Source: Stenocarpella maydis (lineage: Eukaryota; Ascomycota; Sordariomycetes; Diaporthales; Diaporthaceae). Taken from it: DNA of 64,000 nucleotides. Numbering within the stretch: position 1 is the stretch's first letter; the number at the start of each line of letters is the position of its first letter. Of the stretch, positions 9,886-20,720 are shown piece after piece. A program made the position numbers and the translations under genes. The notes under the pieces are model-generated. The model was given only the letters and a program-made list of their open reading frames with translations. It searched no databases and was not told where the DNA came from. The stretch is taken from positions 1 to 64,000 of the forward strand of contig NQMI01000122.1 of assembly GCA_002270565.1 (NCBI GenBank), in the 5' to 3' direction.

Positions 9886-11508
9886 CATGTATGTATCAAG
9901 GTGATGGTGGCAGGTCGTCGACGGGTGTTGTCGCCCTAGGGCAAATGGTGGGTGCCCAAAGGCGGCTGGATCGCGATCGGAGGAGCGTGTTCCCGCTCCT
10001 GGACCCAACATTGAACGTACCTGCAGCTGGACAGCGGTGGAGAAAGGCCTGAGTCACCGGCGCGGTTGATGCCGAGATGGTTGGAAGGCTGGGCGGTGAG
10101 GCTTGATTGCAGGGCGATGCAGTTTTGGGAGGATCGGGAAGTTGCAGTGGGCGGGCAGGCGGTAGGATGAATGGGTTGGTTGGTGCAGATTAAGTTTTGT
10201 GGATGAAGTTCTGATGATGGTTGGTGATGTGGTAAAAGAAACCTTGGTGGGGCCCACGAGGGAATTCAAGTATCTGCTCCGTACTGGTTCCGTTGCTCGA
10301 ATTTTCTTGACGGTTGCTGACGTAAGCCCCAGACCCTGGGGCCCCAAACTGCTTACGGAGTACGGAGTAGAGCCCCACTAGATCGGCCATTGCAGGCACA
10401 CGGCCACAGCATACTACATGCTCCTGCTTCCCCGTGCATCCTCAAGGACCTCTGACGGCACCACTCCATTGTATTTCGAGCCCAAGGTTTTGCTTGTTCC
10501 ACAAATGCTGAAACTCAATGGCCGGGCTGCCGGCCCGGCCGGTCATCTGCTCCATCGCCCCGTATCGAGCCCGTGGGGTCCCAAATCTTGGGCCTCAGCC
10601 CCCCATGCCATCTATGACTCGAGCTGCTCGGCCTTATTTTCCACGGCCGGTTTTGGCTTTTTGGGCAGCAAGCGCCCTAGGTCGCCGTAATAAACAGTGA
10701 GAGCCGGATTGATGGTAGAAGCGAAGCAACTGTCGGGCTCGGAGTTCAGGTGGCGCTGACGGGGCCATACGATTAGATGATGACGGATCCGTTGGGGACG
10801 ATAAGGGTGTGGTGGTGCGTTAACGAGGAGTCGTCGTTGTCGCTAACTGTATGGTGGTGCTCGATTTCCTGTATCGGAGCCAAATTGTAAGGGGTTTGGT
10901 AGCAATTGGTCTTGTATTCGTCGTTCTTGTTTGGGTCTGGGTTTTCTTTGCTAGGGGCTGTGGTTCGAGAGACTGCTTATGAATACCTGAGGGTCTGTGC
11001 TCTGCACTGTGCTTCTTCCCTGACAGACACCCACTGTCTGTTAAATAAGGGCACCATTTACCAGATGAGACGGATTGAGAAGATCAGCCAACTAACCGGC
11101 TTTAGGCAGTCTAAGTAAGTATGTATGGATCTATGGAATACTTTCCTCCTGATGCCGAGCCTAGTGCATGAGAGCATCTCCTCATTCGCCAATACATTGG
11201 CCTGTGCCAACGAGAACTACTACGGGCTCTTGACCTAGGCTTGCCAGGTCACAATGGTCAATGGTACAATGTTCCCGGTAGAACAAGGCTCACCATTTGC
11301 CGCCCGCGCGGCTGTGCCGCTCAACAGCGTGGTCCGGGGCCGCCCCAGTGGTCGGAACTCTGGCCTTGGATGTGACTCTCAGTCGGGGTGACTCAACAGC
11401 CTAATCTGCTGCTTCTCCTTTGTGAAGCGACGAATCTGTTCCGGTTTCATCCAGAGTTGGATCTATATAGTATTTATCGCCACTCTAGGTCTAAAACCGT
11501 CGTTGACC
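9886..11508. other. Intergenic, ODC upstream region to GlyRS pseudogene
   Basis: I find no supported gene. A possible short upstream frame of ODC begins at the ATG complement 9886..9888. Two overlapping copies of the 9-mer TACGGAGTA occur at 10354..10369 (see findings). The remainder is unassigned. Confidence 0.4.
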
Positions 11509-13874
11509 ATGCCGCCCATGACAACACTTAGGGGCCAGGCATTTGACCGCCCCGTGTTTGAATCGGTCTTGAAGAGACGTTTCTTAGTGCTTTGGAATAT
11601 ACCGCCTCACCCCTAACTGGAACGGCGATAACAGAGGTCTCTTCGACTATGGTCCACCGGCCTGCGCTCTCCAGGCTAACCTCGTGGACGCCTGGAGGAA
11701 GCATTTTGTCCTAGAAGAGAACATGCTCGAGATCGGCTGCAGCGTCATCACCCCGGAACCAGTCCTGAAGGCTAGCCGCCATGTTGGCAAGTTCGCCGAT
11801 TGGATGTGCAAAGATCCCGTGAGAGGTGAGTATCTAAGAGCTGATCATCTTGTTCAGAATGTGCTCGAGACGCGGCTAGCCAGCAGAACCAAGGGCCCGG
11901 GCCGGGACTCTCAAGAGCTGATTCAAGCAACCGTGTCTGAGTACAAAGATGACCTTGCCAAGATCGACAGTTACGACGGCGACCAGTTGGGTGAATTTAT
12001 TCAACGGCTGGATATTCGCAACCCCATTGGGAATGGGAAACTTCTGCCTCCGATTCCTCTCAACCTTGTAAGCAGCTTCTGAGGAAAATCAAGGCCCCCT
12101 TGAGAGGAACCCGCTTGTATCTGTAATCTGCTGCTCAAACATCACGTCTTTGAGACACGGCCATTCTGTAGCCCATCCCAGCCCGCATTTGTACCAGAAT
12201 ACATCTCCATCTTTGGTAACTGATTCTGAACGCTCAAGATGTTCCAATCCACCGTTGGGCCAAGCTCAGCAGCTCCTGTATACCTGCGCCCCGGCACTGC
12301 ACAGGGCCATTTCCTAAATTTCAAGAAGCTCCTAGACTACAACCAGGGGTCGATGCCTTTCGCCTCCGCGAGCGTCGGCAAATTCTACAGGAACGAAATA
12401 TCACCCAGGGCTGGCATACATCGGGTGAGAGAATTCCTCATGGCTGAGATAGAACACTGCACCGATCCAGATAAAAAGACCACAGACGGTTCTCTGAAGT
12501 CAAAGATGTCGAGTTGCCGTTGCTTGATAGATACTCAGCGTTCTGGCAGAACAGTGCCCAAGGTCTTTATGATGAGGCATGCTGTGGAAGAAAGGTTGAT
12601 CGATAATCAATCTTTGGGCTATTTTCTGACTCGAATATTGCTCTTCTTTCCCAAAGTAGGAGTCGACCGGTCGAAGATACGGTTCAGACAACATTTAGCA
12701 AACGGTATCTAGATCACTATCGCGTCCCTTGCTCTGGTATTTGAAAAGGGTAGAATTTGTTTCAAGATAGACAACCTGGCTGACAATATTTAACGAGATA
12801 GCTCGTTATACCCGGGACTGCTGGGGCGCGGAGCTGCTGACCAGTTACGGCTGGATTGAGTGCGTGGGCTGCGCGGACAGAAGCGCGTACGACCTTACCG
12901 CCCACTCCAAGTCTACGGGCACCGAGTTCAAAGTCAAAGAAAGCCTCCATGGCAACTCCGTCAAGAAAGACATATGGGAAACCACTTTGAACAAGAGGCT
13001 TGTTGGCCCAAGATTTAAGAAGGATGCCAGAATCGTCCAGGAGACCGCAGCCGCACTTGACCAGTCCAGACTAAAGACGCTGGCTGAGGAACTCGATGGT
13101 CAAGGTGTAGTGACGGTTGAGACGTCGGCACCCTTGGCTGATGGGACGGCATCAGTGGCGCTTTCACAGGACCTCCTTACCATCAAGAAGACACGTGTGC
13201 AAACGACACGGGAGTATACGCTAAATGTCGTCGAACCGCCATTCAGTATTGGCCGTATTTTGTACTGCCTTTTGGAACACGTGTATTGGAATCGACCACA
13301 GGATGCTACAAAAGCAATGAGTTTGGCTTTCCCTCTGCCCCCTTTCTAACTAACCCCCCCTCCCCTTCCTCCCAAAAATACACGCGCTGCTACTCTTTTG
13401 TGGCATCAGCATCTGTGTTTTCAAATTCTGAGGTCATCTAACCTCTCATTGAATCCTGTAGGTTCTGTCACTACCACTCGCCATAGCGCCTACGAAGTTG
13501 CTCATAGTCCCTATCTCGGCACAGCCACAATTCAATCCCATCGTAAACAAGCTGTCAGCCGTGATAATGCTGACTCCTCCGGAGCCTCCGTCGGAAGGCG
13601 TTACGCCCGGAATGATGAGCTCGGCACGCCCCTCGGTATCACCGTTGACTTTGACGCCGTGGCGGACGGATCACTTACCTTGAGGGACGGTGATAGCACG
13701 TCACAAGTCCGCGGCTCAGAGGAAGATGTGATCACAGCCATAAAGAATATGAATGACGGCATACAAACATGGGATGACATAGCGCAGCAACTGCCACCTT
13801 TCACGGCACAAGACCAGGCAGACTGGATGGGCTATTGGGCATTGCAAACATGCCAGATGCTTTACTTGGATTAA
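11509..13874 (+). pseudogene. GRS1-like: Broken second copy of cytosolic/mitochondrial-type glycyl-tRNA synthetase
   Basis: The segments line up in order with eukaryotic class II GlyRS: AFDRPVFESVLKRRFL (11509-11587); GLFDYGPPACALQANLVDAW and NMLEIGCSVITPEP, then KFADWMCKDP and RADHLV (about 11630-12067); an in-phase intron (12068..12238, GTAAGC...AAG); then GHFLNFKKLLDY and RNEISPRAGIHRVREF; LGYFLTRILLFFPKVGVD and RFRQHLAN; LLTSYGWIECVGCADRSAYD; IGRILYCLLEH; and finally [19 protein letters not shown]. The frame changes repeatedly. It shifts near 11590-11630, at an A-run near 12470, back by 12560, breaks at about 12711-12790, and again near 13350-13490 and 13565, where part of the anticodon-binding domain is missing. 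Base composition is ordinary, so decay is by indels rather than RIP. An intact gene must exist elsewhere, because the function is essential. Confidence 0.85.
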
Positions 13875-14021
13875 GTGGCGTTCAATGCATTTCAAGTTTC
13901 TCCGGGGTTCAGACATACGGAATATAACATAGTTAGTTTACCTTTGCCTAGTTTTGCATAGGCAACTAATTAAATGTGATGGCGCGGCTATATAAGCTAC
14001 ACTGGTTCTCTAGTGGTTCTA

Positions 14022-14616
14022 ACTTGGGTGGCCCACATTTGGGCCCCCCCCTGATCTAGGCCACCCTCCTCGTCAACCATTAAGGCTATTCCCACCCTTA
14101 ATTAGCCGCAATAATAATAACCGATCCCTCTTCCATTAGTATTAAGGAATTACTAGAATTATTGCTATTGGGAGATATCTTACCGGCTTTAATTTTCACC
14201 CTATAAATAGCCTTAATATTAGTAAAAGCTACATTTAGGTTAATTATAACCTTCTTCCTCTTAGTCTTCCTGCTAGCTTTAATTTAACTCTCCAGCTACT
14301 AGTTTTTTCATAAGGTTATTACTAACTCTATCTCTTTCTAGTTATATACTTTAAGGATTTTTCTAAGGAGTCATTATTATATAGGGCTTAAGTATGTCTA
14401 ATACTTATAATCAGCTATAAGCTAGTGCATCTCTTAGGACCTCTTTAGTATAGTAAAATTAGGCCCTATAGGATGAAAAATATATTTAAGCATTCCCCTT
14501 AGCTTAATAAAAGCTATTCAGATTACTTAAATTAACTGATTCCGGCTAATTCAGGTGGTTTTTAAGGATATAAGTGCTTTTTAGTACCCTTACTCTAGAG
14601 ACAGGCTAAAGACCGG
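14022..14616 (-). mobile_element. Fot1/pogo-like DNA transposon, 3' fragment (copy A)
   Basis: Read on the minus strand, this is the 3' part of a Fot1-like Tc1/mariner-superfamily transposase gene, RIP-mutated. It matches copy B (27336-27925) throughout. The outer terminal repeat begins ACTTGGGTGGCCCAC after a TA dinucleotide, the usual target of this superfamily. The inner end stops inside the conserved transposase motif GLWPVN (here GL*PV), where two Ty3/Gypsy insertions interrupt it. The 5' half of the gene is not found. Confidence 0.75.
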
Positions 14617-15039
14617 TGTTATGAGCCAACACAAATGGCACCCCAGGGACCCATTTGAGGACCCAGGCATCCAAGACGAACACCACGACACGACCCCGCA
14701 GAACCCCAGCCGCTAAGTCAACACGGCCTAACCCAAAAGGCCCAGGGTTAGGGCTGCAGACCCACAGACTGCAAGTGCTCATCCAAGATCAATGAGCAGC
14801 AACGAGCAACTGAAGAGTTAGGAACATATAAGAACATGGTTATTACCACAGTAGATAGCTTTTATAGAACAGACTCTTTAGTCGTTAATCTAAGTATTCA
14901 ATCCCAGTATTGGATAGCCTTACAGCTAGTGATTATTGTTAGTTAATAATATTGCTTAATAACTGCCTAATAATATATTCTGAACATAAACCCTTGATCT
15001 TTCAGGTTTAATGTACTCGGAAACCCTCTGATCATTACA
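14617..15039 (+). mobile_element. Solo LTR, Ty3/Gypsy family, subfamily I
   Basis: This is a 423-bp LTR starting TGTTATGAGCC and ending GATCATTACA, flanked on both sides by the 5-bp duplication ACCGG (14612..14616 and 15040..15044). That proves an insertion reduced to a solo LTR by recombination. It sits in Fot1-like copy A, directly beside a second element. The left 160 bp are GC-normal, so this copy is less RIP-damaged than its neighbours. It shares its 3' half with the LTRs of the complete element but has a different 5' part. Confidence 0.9.
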
Positions 15040-15048
15040 ACCGGTTGC

Positions 15049-18000
15049 TGTTATGAACTAACAAGCATCGGCGGCTGACTACCGCAGAAGACAACCCCGC
15101 AGGCCGGGAAACAACTCCCGAAAAGGTTGTCCTACCTGATCCAATTAGTGACGCTACCTTATCAGGGTTAGGGTCAGGAACCCACCAGAATTAATAGGAT
15201 CTATATTAACTCTATCAAGCAATACCCAATCAACAACATCACCATTAATTCTATTAAGTTACTAAAGAATTGGAATATATAAGGATATAGTTATTACTAT
15301 AGTAGATAGCTTTTATAAAATAAACTCTTTAATAATTAATCTAAGTATTTAATCCCGATATTAGATAGTCTTCCAACTAGTAATTATTATTAGTTAACAA
15401 TATTGCTTAATAACCGCCTAATAGTATATTCTAAATATAAACCCTTAATCTTTTAGGTTTAATATACTTAGAAACCCTCTAATTATTACATTTTAACTAC
15501 TCTTATTTATATATTATTATACGGACTTTAAGTAATATTACATGTGGAACCCTTTATGATATCAGACTCCAAAATAACTACTCCTACCCGTAACCTCCTA
15601 TACGAGCTTAGCAATATTACCAACCAGCCAATAGATAATCCTTAAATGTAAGAATTAGCTAATAAGGTAGCCTGACTCTATGCCCTTATGGATAAGCAAG
15701 CTTACTAAAACCAGAAAGTAGAATAACTTTAAGAGGAAATTGCTACCCTTTAAATAAGACCTAATATTATTAATACCCCAATCCAAATAAAGGAATATAT
15801 TAAACTTAATACTCCAGCCCTATATAATGGAACTACTAGATAACTTTAAGTATATTTAATATAGGTTAGGGCCTATTAGTGCTTCTATAGGTTGGATGTA
15901 CAGCCTAGTGGAAAAAGGGTTATATATATATCCTCTTTCCTCAAAGGAAGAGCCTTAGCTTAGTTTAAACCCTACTTAACCAACTTTATTAATATGGAAT
16001 CATTTAAAGCCTGCAAGCTTAAAATGCAGCAAATTTTCAGCAGCTATAAAAGCTATAAGACCGCCCTTAGGTCCCTATTCCAGGACACAAATAAAGAACA
16101 ATAGGCAGAAAGAAACCTAGCGAATTACAAATAGTGCAGCTTAGTAATCAACTATACTATAGAATTTTAATAAATTTATACTAAAATCAACTATACTAAT
16201 AATATAAAGAAACTTATATTTTACTATAGATTAAAAGATAAAGTAAAGAATAAACTTAATAAGATTATAAACTAACTTAATGATTTTTTATACTATATAG
16301 AAATAGCTATTTAGATTAATAATGAACTTTATAAATAATGCTTGAAAAGAAAGGAATAAATTTCTAAATAACCCCCATTCTATAAATATAAACTAAATAT
16401 AGGAAGAAAGTATTAGAAATCAAGTACCTAGTAGGGATAGCATGCAGGCCTTATGGAGCTAGATGCTACCCAATATAAGGATAAGAAAAGTATTAAGTAT
16501 TATAGCTATAATAAGATGGGATACTTTACTTCAGAATGCAGGGCTCTAAAGAAGAATAGGGACTAGAAGTTAGTACCTAAAGGAATCTAATAAGCTAATA
16601 AAGCTACCCATGAGGCTAATATAGCCACCCATAAGGCATAAGGACCACCTAGGTCCAAACTACAATGGGAACTTATAAATAAATACTATATTTATAAAAT
16701 AACTATATATAACTAATATTAAGTATATTTAGGTTAGAACCTAGATAAGGGATATAACTTCTATAATCCTAATAAAGAAGATCTTTATAATGATTTATAT
16801 TTTATATAATATACTAAGTTCTAGTGTGAAAAATATTAGAAGGATAAGGTATAATAGCAGCCTATCCTACTAATAAAGAAGCTCTAGAAGCCTAAAATAA
16901 TATATATATTACTTAGTTGAATAGCTTGCTTTAATAATAGCTGTACCACTCATTATAATAATAAGGAAGCTACTGGATGGTTTCCTAAGAATGCCTTAGG
17001 GAAATAGGGAAGAACCCTAGCGGTAGGAAATAGGGAGGAACTCCTGTAGATTGACCCTAGGATAAAAGGAAAACCTATCCTATAGGCCATACTTATACTG
17101 TAAATATAATAGAAGGAACTGCAAGACTATCTAAAATAAGCGCCCCTTTTAGCCCTAAGAACTAATATTATAGCAGTTATAATTATAAGAAGACCTTTTA
17201 AAGAAACCATAAAACAGCCTACCCAGGAATATGGAAGACTAAGAGATATAGAATGTATATATCCTATGTATAATAATTATAAGGATATCTCCTAAGTATT
17301 ATATATTTATAATGGATATAAGGAATATATAAGGGTAAAAACTAAGTATAATTAGTTTCCTTAATAATATCTAAATAAGGATATTAAGTATATATATAAG
17401 CATAATAACTTTAAGAACTAGTACCTATATGAGAAATATAATAAGATAGGATGCACCCTAATAAGGCTAGACTCTTATATACTCTTAAAATGCCTATAAA
17501 ACTCTAGCAGATAAATAGATTATAATAAGCTGATCTGCAAGATGCATATGCTTAATAAGGCTTAAGATTAGCATCTAATAAGATAGTAGGGGCTACTGCT
17601 TAAAACTCCAATGCCCAGCAAATAAGATTACAGCATTTAACAGCTAATTAATAACCTATAAGAATTATAAAACATCACCAAGCGAAACCTTAAGAGCATT
17701 AAGAAGGTCCTAATAGTATATAAATAGTTAAAAAACTAGAAGGGCTATCTATAAAACCTCAGATAGCAACTAACTACATTATAAGGTACTTATGCGTAAT
17801 AGCAAGCAACTATAGCTACCTAATAGTTCAGGTCGAGCTAAGAGTTCACACATGCTTAGCACTTATTAATAGTACAGTACAAGGGAATTTTGTATCCCTA
17901 AAGGTAGTAAACAAGTACTACCTACTATAGCATAAGAAAAGGGAACCTTTTAAACTTAATATAGTAGATAGAACTAAAGTATCTTATAATAATGGAATTA

Positions 18001-18962
18001 TTAATATAGAGACTAATCCCCTCTTAGTTCAGATTTATAACTATATAGAATTACTATTATTTAATATTACTAAGATAGTAAATCATTAGTTAATCTTAGG
18101 AATACCTTAGTTAAAAAGAATAATCCTTAAATTAATTAAACTACTAGCTAGATTTTTTAGAATAATGCTATTCCCTAGAAGAAGGTTATAATTAATAGCA
18201 AGAAAAGGAGTTATATTACTAAGAATAGCGAACAGGTGATATACTTAAATGGACCCACGGATATCTCTAGGAGCAGGCAGAAGACCTAACTCCAGGAAGA
18301 TAGAGAAGGATTAAGCTACTCAAGCGCCTTATAGAAGGACCGAAGCTAATTAGGAGATTACCACTCCAGCACAACCAGTTAGCATATAATACAGGAAATA
18401 TAATAATATCTCCTTTACCTAAATGAAGGAAAGGAAGAAGATCAAACTAATGAACTAGCATAAATACTAAAAGACTATTATAAATTCAAAAAAGTATTTT
18501 AGAAATAACTTAATACTATATTACTATAATATATATAATAGGACTATAAAATACCATTAAAACCTAGAATAATACCTTAATTTAAGCCTATCTATAGACT
18601 TAATGAGGAATAACTTAAAGCACTTAGAGAATACCTTAATAAAAACCTTAAGAAAGAATTCATTAGACCATTATAATTACCAGCAAGATATCTAATCCTC
18701 TTTATACTAAAGAAGAATAGCAAGCTATAACTTTATATTAACTACTAATAATTAAATAACATCACAATTAAGAACTAATACCCTCTCCTACTTATTAAAA
18801 AACCATAAGATTAACTTAAAGAAGTAAAATAATTTATAGCACTTAACTTAAAATATAATTATAACCTTATTTAAATAAAAGAAGGAGAAGAATGAAAGAT
18901 AGCATTCAAGATATATTATAAATATTATAAGATAATAGTTATACCCTTTGAATCAACTAATC
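15049..18962 (+). mobile_element. Ty3/Gypsy retrotransposon, 5' part, RIP-mutated and truncated
   Basis: The 5' LTR is 15049..15490 (442 bp, TGTTATGAAC...ATTATTACA), subfamily II. Downstream are a decayed gag with a CX2CX4HX4C zinc knuckle near 16494-16542 (now YYSYNKMGYFTSEC), and pol reaching the reverse transcriptase at about 18540-18960: PIYRLNEEQLKALREYL, KEFIRPL, LFILKKNSKLQLYINY, then VIPF. The RT is cut off at its VMPFGLTNA motif by the Copia LTR. No RNase H, integrase or 3' LTR remains. The likely left half of its target duplication is GTTGC (15044..15048). Nearly all stops are C-to-T or G-to-A changes. It cannot be mobile. Confidence 0.88.
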
Positions 18963-19310
18963 TGATGAAATTTGTGCTATAGAATAGCATTCAGTTCAGC
19001 GTGTGTGTGTTTCGGCAGGGTCGCAGTATGGTGCTCTGAGGCGAATTCGGACGATTGACAATGGTCTGGACAACTTTGTATTGAATTAAGTTGGGCTTCT
19101 GTAAGCCCTCCTTATATACCCTCCGACGTCGTCTCACCCCTGGGCACGCTGCGGTAGGCTCTGGTGCAAATTTGCAAATGCCGGAAAATTCGCCCTTCCA
19201 ACACACCATCTTTGGTTCCAAGCAACTAGCCAACCATAGCCCTAGCAATGCCCAAATTAAGTACATATAAACTTCAGAAATCAAGCTATCCAATGCACTA
19301 AGTTATATAC
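18963..19310 (-). mobile_element. Ty1/Copia-type LTR with a stub of internal sequence
   Basis: On the minus strand an LTR-like unit runs from TGTTGGAAGGGCG (complement, ending at 19203) to ATTTCATCA at 18963, about 241 bp. It has a TATATAAGG box and the TG...CA ends typical of Copia LTRs. Immediately 5' of it lies a purine-rich AACCAAAGATGG that could be the polypurine tract, so this would be the 3' LTR, with internal sequence at 19204 to roughly 19310. It interrupts the Gypsy reverse transcriptase of the preceding element. It has almost no RIP damage, in contrast to its surroundings. The 5' remainder is missing. Confidence 0.6.
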
Positions 19311-19521
19311 TTTTTGGGTAAGAAATAAGGGTAATGCAGAGGTCTAAATTAAGGTGCAAATGCAGGCCAAAATAATCGACTCACGGCCACCAAACTCATC
19401 TTGCGTCACGCACGCACTGGGCGTACTTAGCGAAAATCGCCTGACTCGCAAGTCTAGGGTAACTCCTTGCTGAGCGGTTCCGTTTAACAATATTCATTCT
19501 GGGTGGAGAGCAATGGGTCTT
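19311..19521 (+). mobile_element. Unassigned GC-normal sequence ending in Fot1-like copy B (left part)
   Basis: The last 40 or so bases encode NNIHSGWRAMG, the start of the conserved Fot1-type motif SGWRATGLWPVN. The motif continues after the inserted Gypsy element at 27336. The bases before about 19480 are GC-normal and not recognised; they could be more transposase, Copia internal sequence or older flank. The final five bases, GTCTT, are the left target-site duplication of the complete Gypsy element. Confidence 0.55.
19517..19521. repeat. Left target-site duplication GTCTT
   Basis: This five-base direct repeat is identical to 27336..27340. It marks insertion of the complete Gypsy element into the GGT-CTT (Gly-Leu) codons of a Fot1-like transposase gene. 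Confidence 0.9.
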
Positions 19522-19966
19522 TGTAATGATCAGAGGGTTTCCGAGTACATTAAACCTGGAAGATTAAGGGTTTATATTCGGAATACGTTATTAGGCGGTT
19601 ATTGAGTAATATTGTTAACTGATAATGATCACTTAGCTATAAGGCTATCCAATACTAGGATTAAATACTTAAATTAATAACTGAAGAGTCTATTCTATGA
19701 AAACTATCTATTATGGTAATAACTATGTCCATATATATGTTCCGACTCTTCAGTGGCTTAATAAAATCAATGGTGATACTATCAACTGGATGCTACTTGA
19801 TGGAATTAACATAGATCCCATTAATCCTAATAGGTCCTTAATCCTAACCCTAATAAGGTAGCGTTACTAATTAGATCAGGTGGGGCGCTCCTTTTAGGAG
19901 CTACTTCCCAACTTGCGGGGTTGTCTTCTGCAGTAGTTAGCTGCCAATATATATTAGCTTATAATA
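19522..19966 (-). repeat. 3' LTR of the complete Gypsy element
   Basis: It is 445 bp from TGTAATGATCAG to GCTTATAATA on the plus strand (the complement of the TGTTATGAAC start). The first 130 bp are nearly unmutated. The rest differs from its partner mainly by A where the partner has G. Confidence 0.9.
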
Positions 19967-20057
19967 CTATCTCCCTCCTTGCTTTTTTTATCCTTAAAAG
20001 TATTCCGTAAGTTATTTTTACTCATCTATATTTTCATTTATTCCTTTTTAATTCATT

Positions 20058-20720
20058 ATATTGGATAGGGTTACTAAGTTTTATCCCGTGAAGTCCTTCT
20101 CTATTGCCGAGTATAAGGCTGCTCTTCTTTTTGCTATTGCCTTAAAGGGCAGTATTATTCTCATGCTTTATTCTTATTGTAAAGAGTATAACCTAACTAA
20201 GGATTGTAAGGTTGCGGATTTAAAGTCTATTTGCTATTAGACCTATATTCGCCTTAATTTATCCAATTATAACTTCTAAGGTCTCACTTTTAATTAGCTA
20301 AATAAGGTTACCTTAATATATTATTAGTTAAAGGAGAAGCTAGAGGCTATAGAGGAGGAGGCTTGGTGGCTAAACATAAGGATCCTGCACCTTTATAAGC
20401 AGAAGCAATTATAGTATGAGAAGATAATGTATGTAGTTTATTGGGGTATTAATAATATAGAGGAGTTGGAGTGGGTAAAGAAGGAGGAGGCTGAAGTAGA
20501 GCGGAGGCAGATTGCTGAGTAGTTTGCTAAGGTTGTTTACTGAAGTTTTATTAAAGAGGCTGGTGGGATGGTGGTACAGGAGGTGTGGCTGCGTTCTGAG
20601 GGTGAAGTGGGAGTTTTTGATTGGAGTTCCTTGATGGATGATGGTACTAGTTGGTCTGAATTTGTGGGTATTGGTAATGAGGGTGGTGAAGGAAATGTGC
20701 TTGTGGGTGGCTTGTCTTAG
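20058..20720 (+). pseudogene. Accessory frame antisense to gag-pol inside the Gypsy element
   Basis: The plus strand between the 3' LTR and pol carries one reading frame of 221 codons ending in TAG. It has seven internal stops, each explained by a C-to-T change of CAG, CAA or CGA. The first codon is ATA, where a G-to-A change of ATG fits. The conceptual protein has a Cys-containing N-terminal part (SYCKEYNLTKDCKV, then KSIC), a charged central coiled coil (LKEKLEAIEEEAWWLN; IEELEWVKKEEAEVERRQ), and an acidic, stop-free C-terminus with VFDWSSLMDDGTSWSEF. Proteins of this general make-up occur in fungal genomes as uncharacterised retroelement-associated ORFs; that is from memory. Function unknown. 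The last 60 codons are much less mutated than gag-pol. Confidence 0.65.

Noticed and set aside
18991..19293. 100-codon minus-strand frame starting MDSLISEVYMYL
   Set aside because: It runs across the Copia polypurine tract into the LTR. It is a stub of internal sequence plus LTR, not an independent gene.
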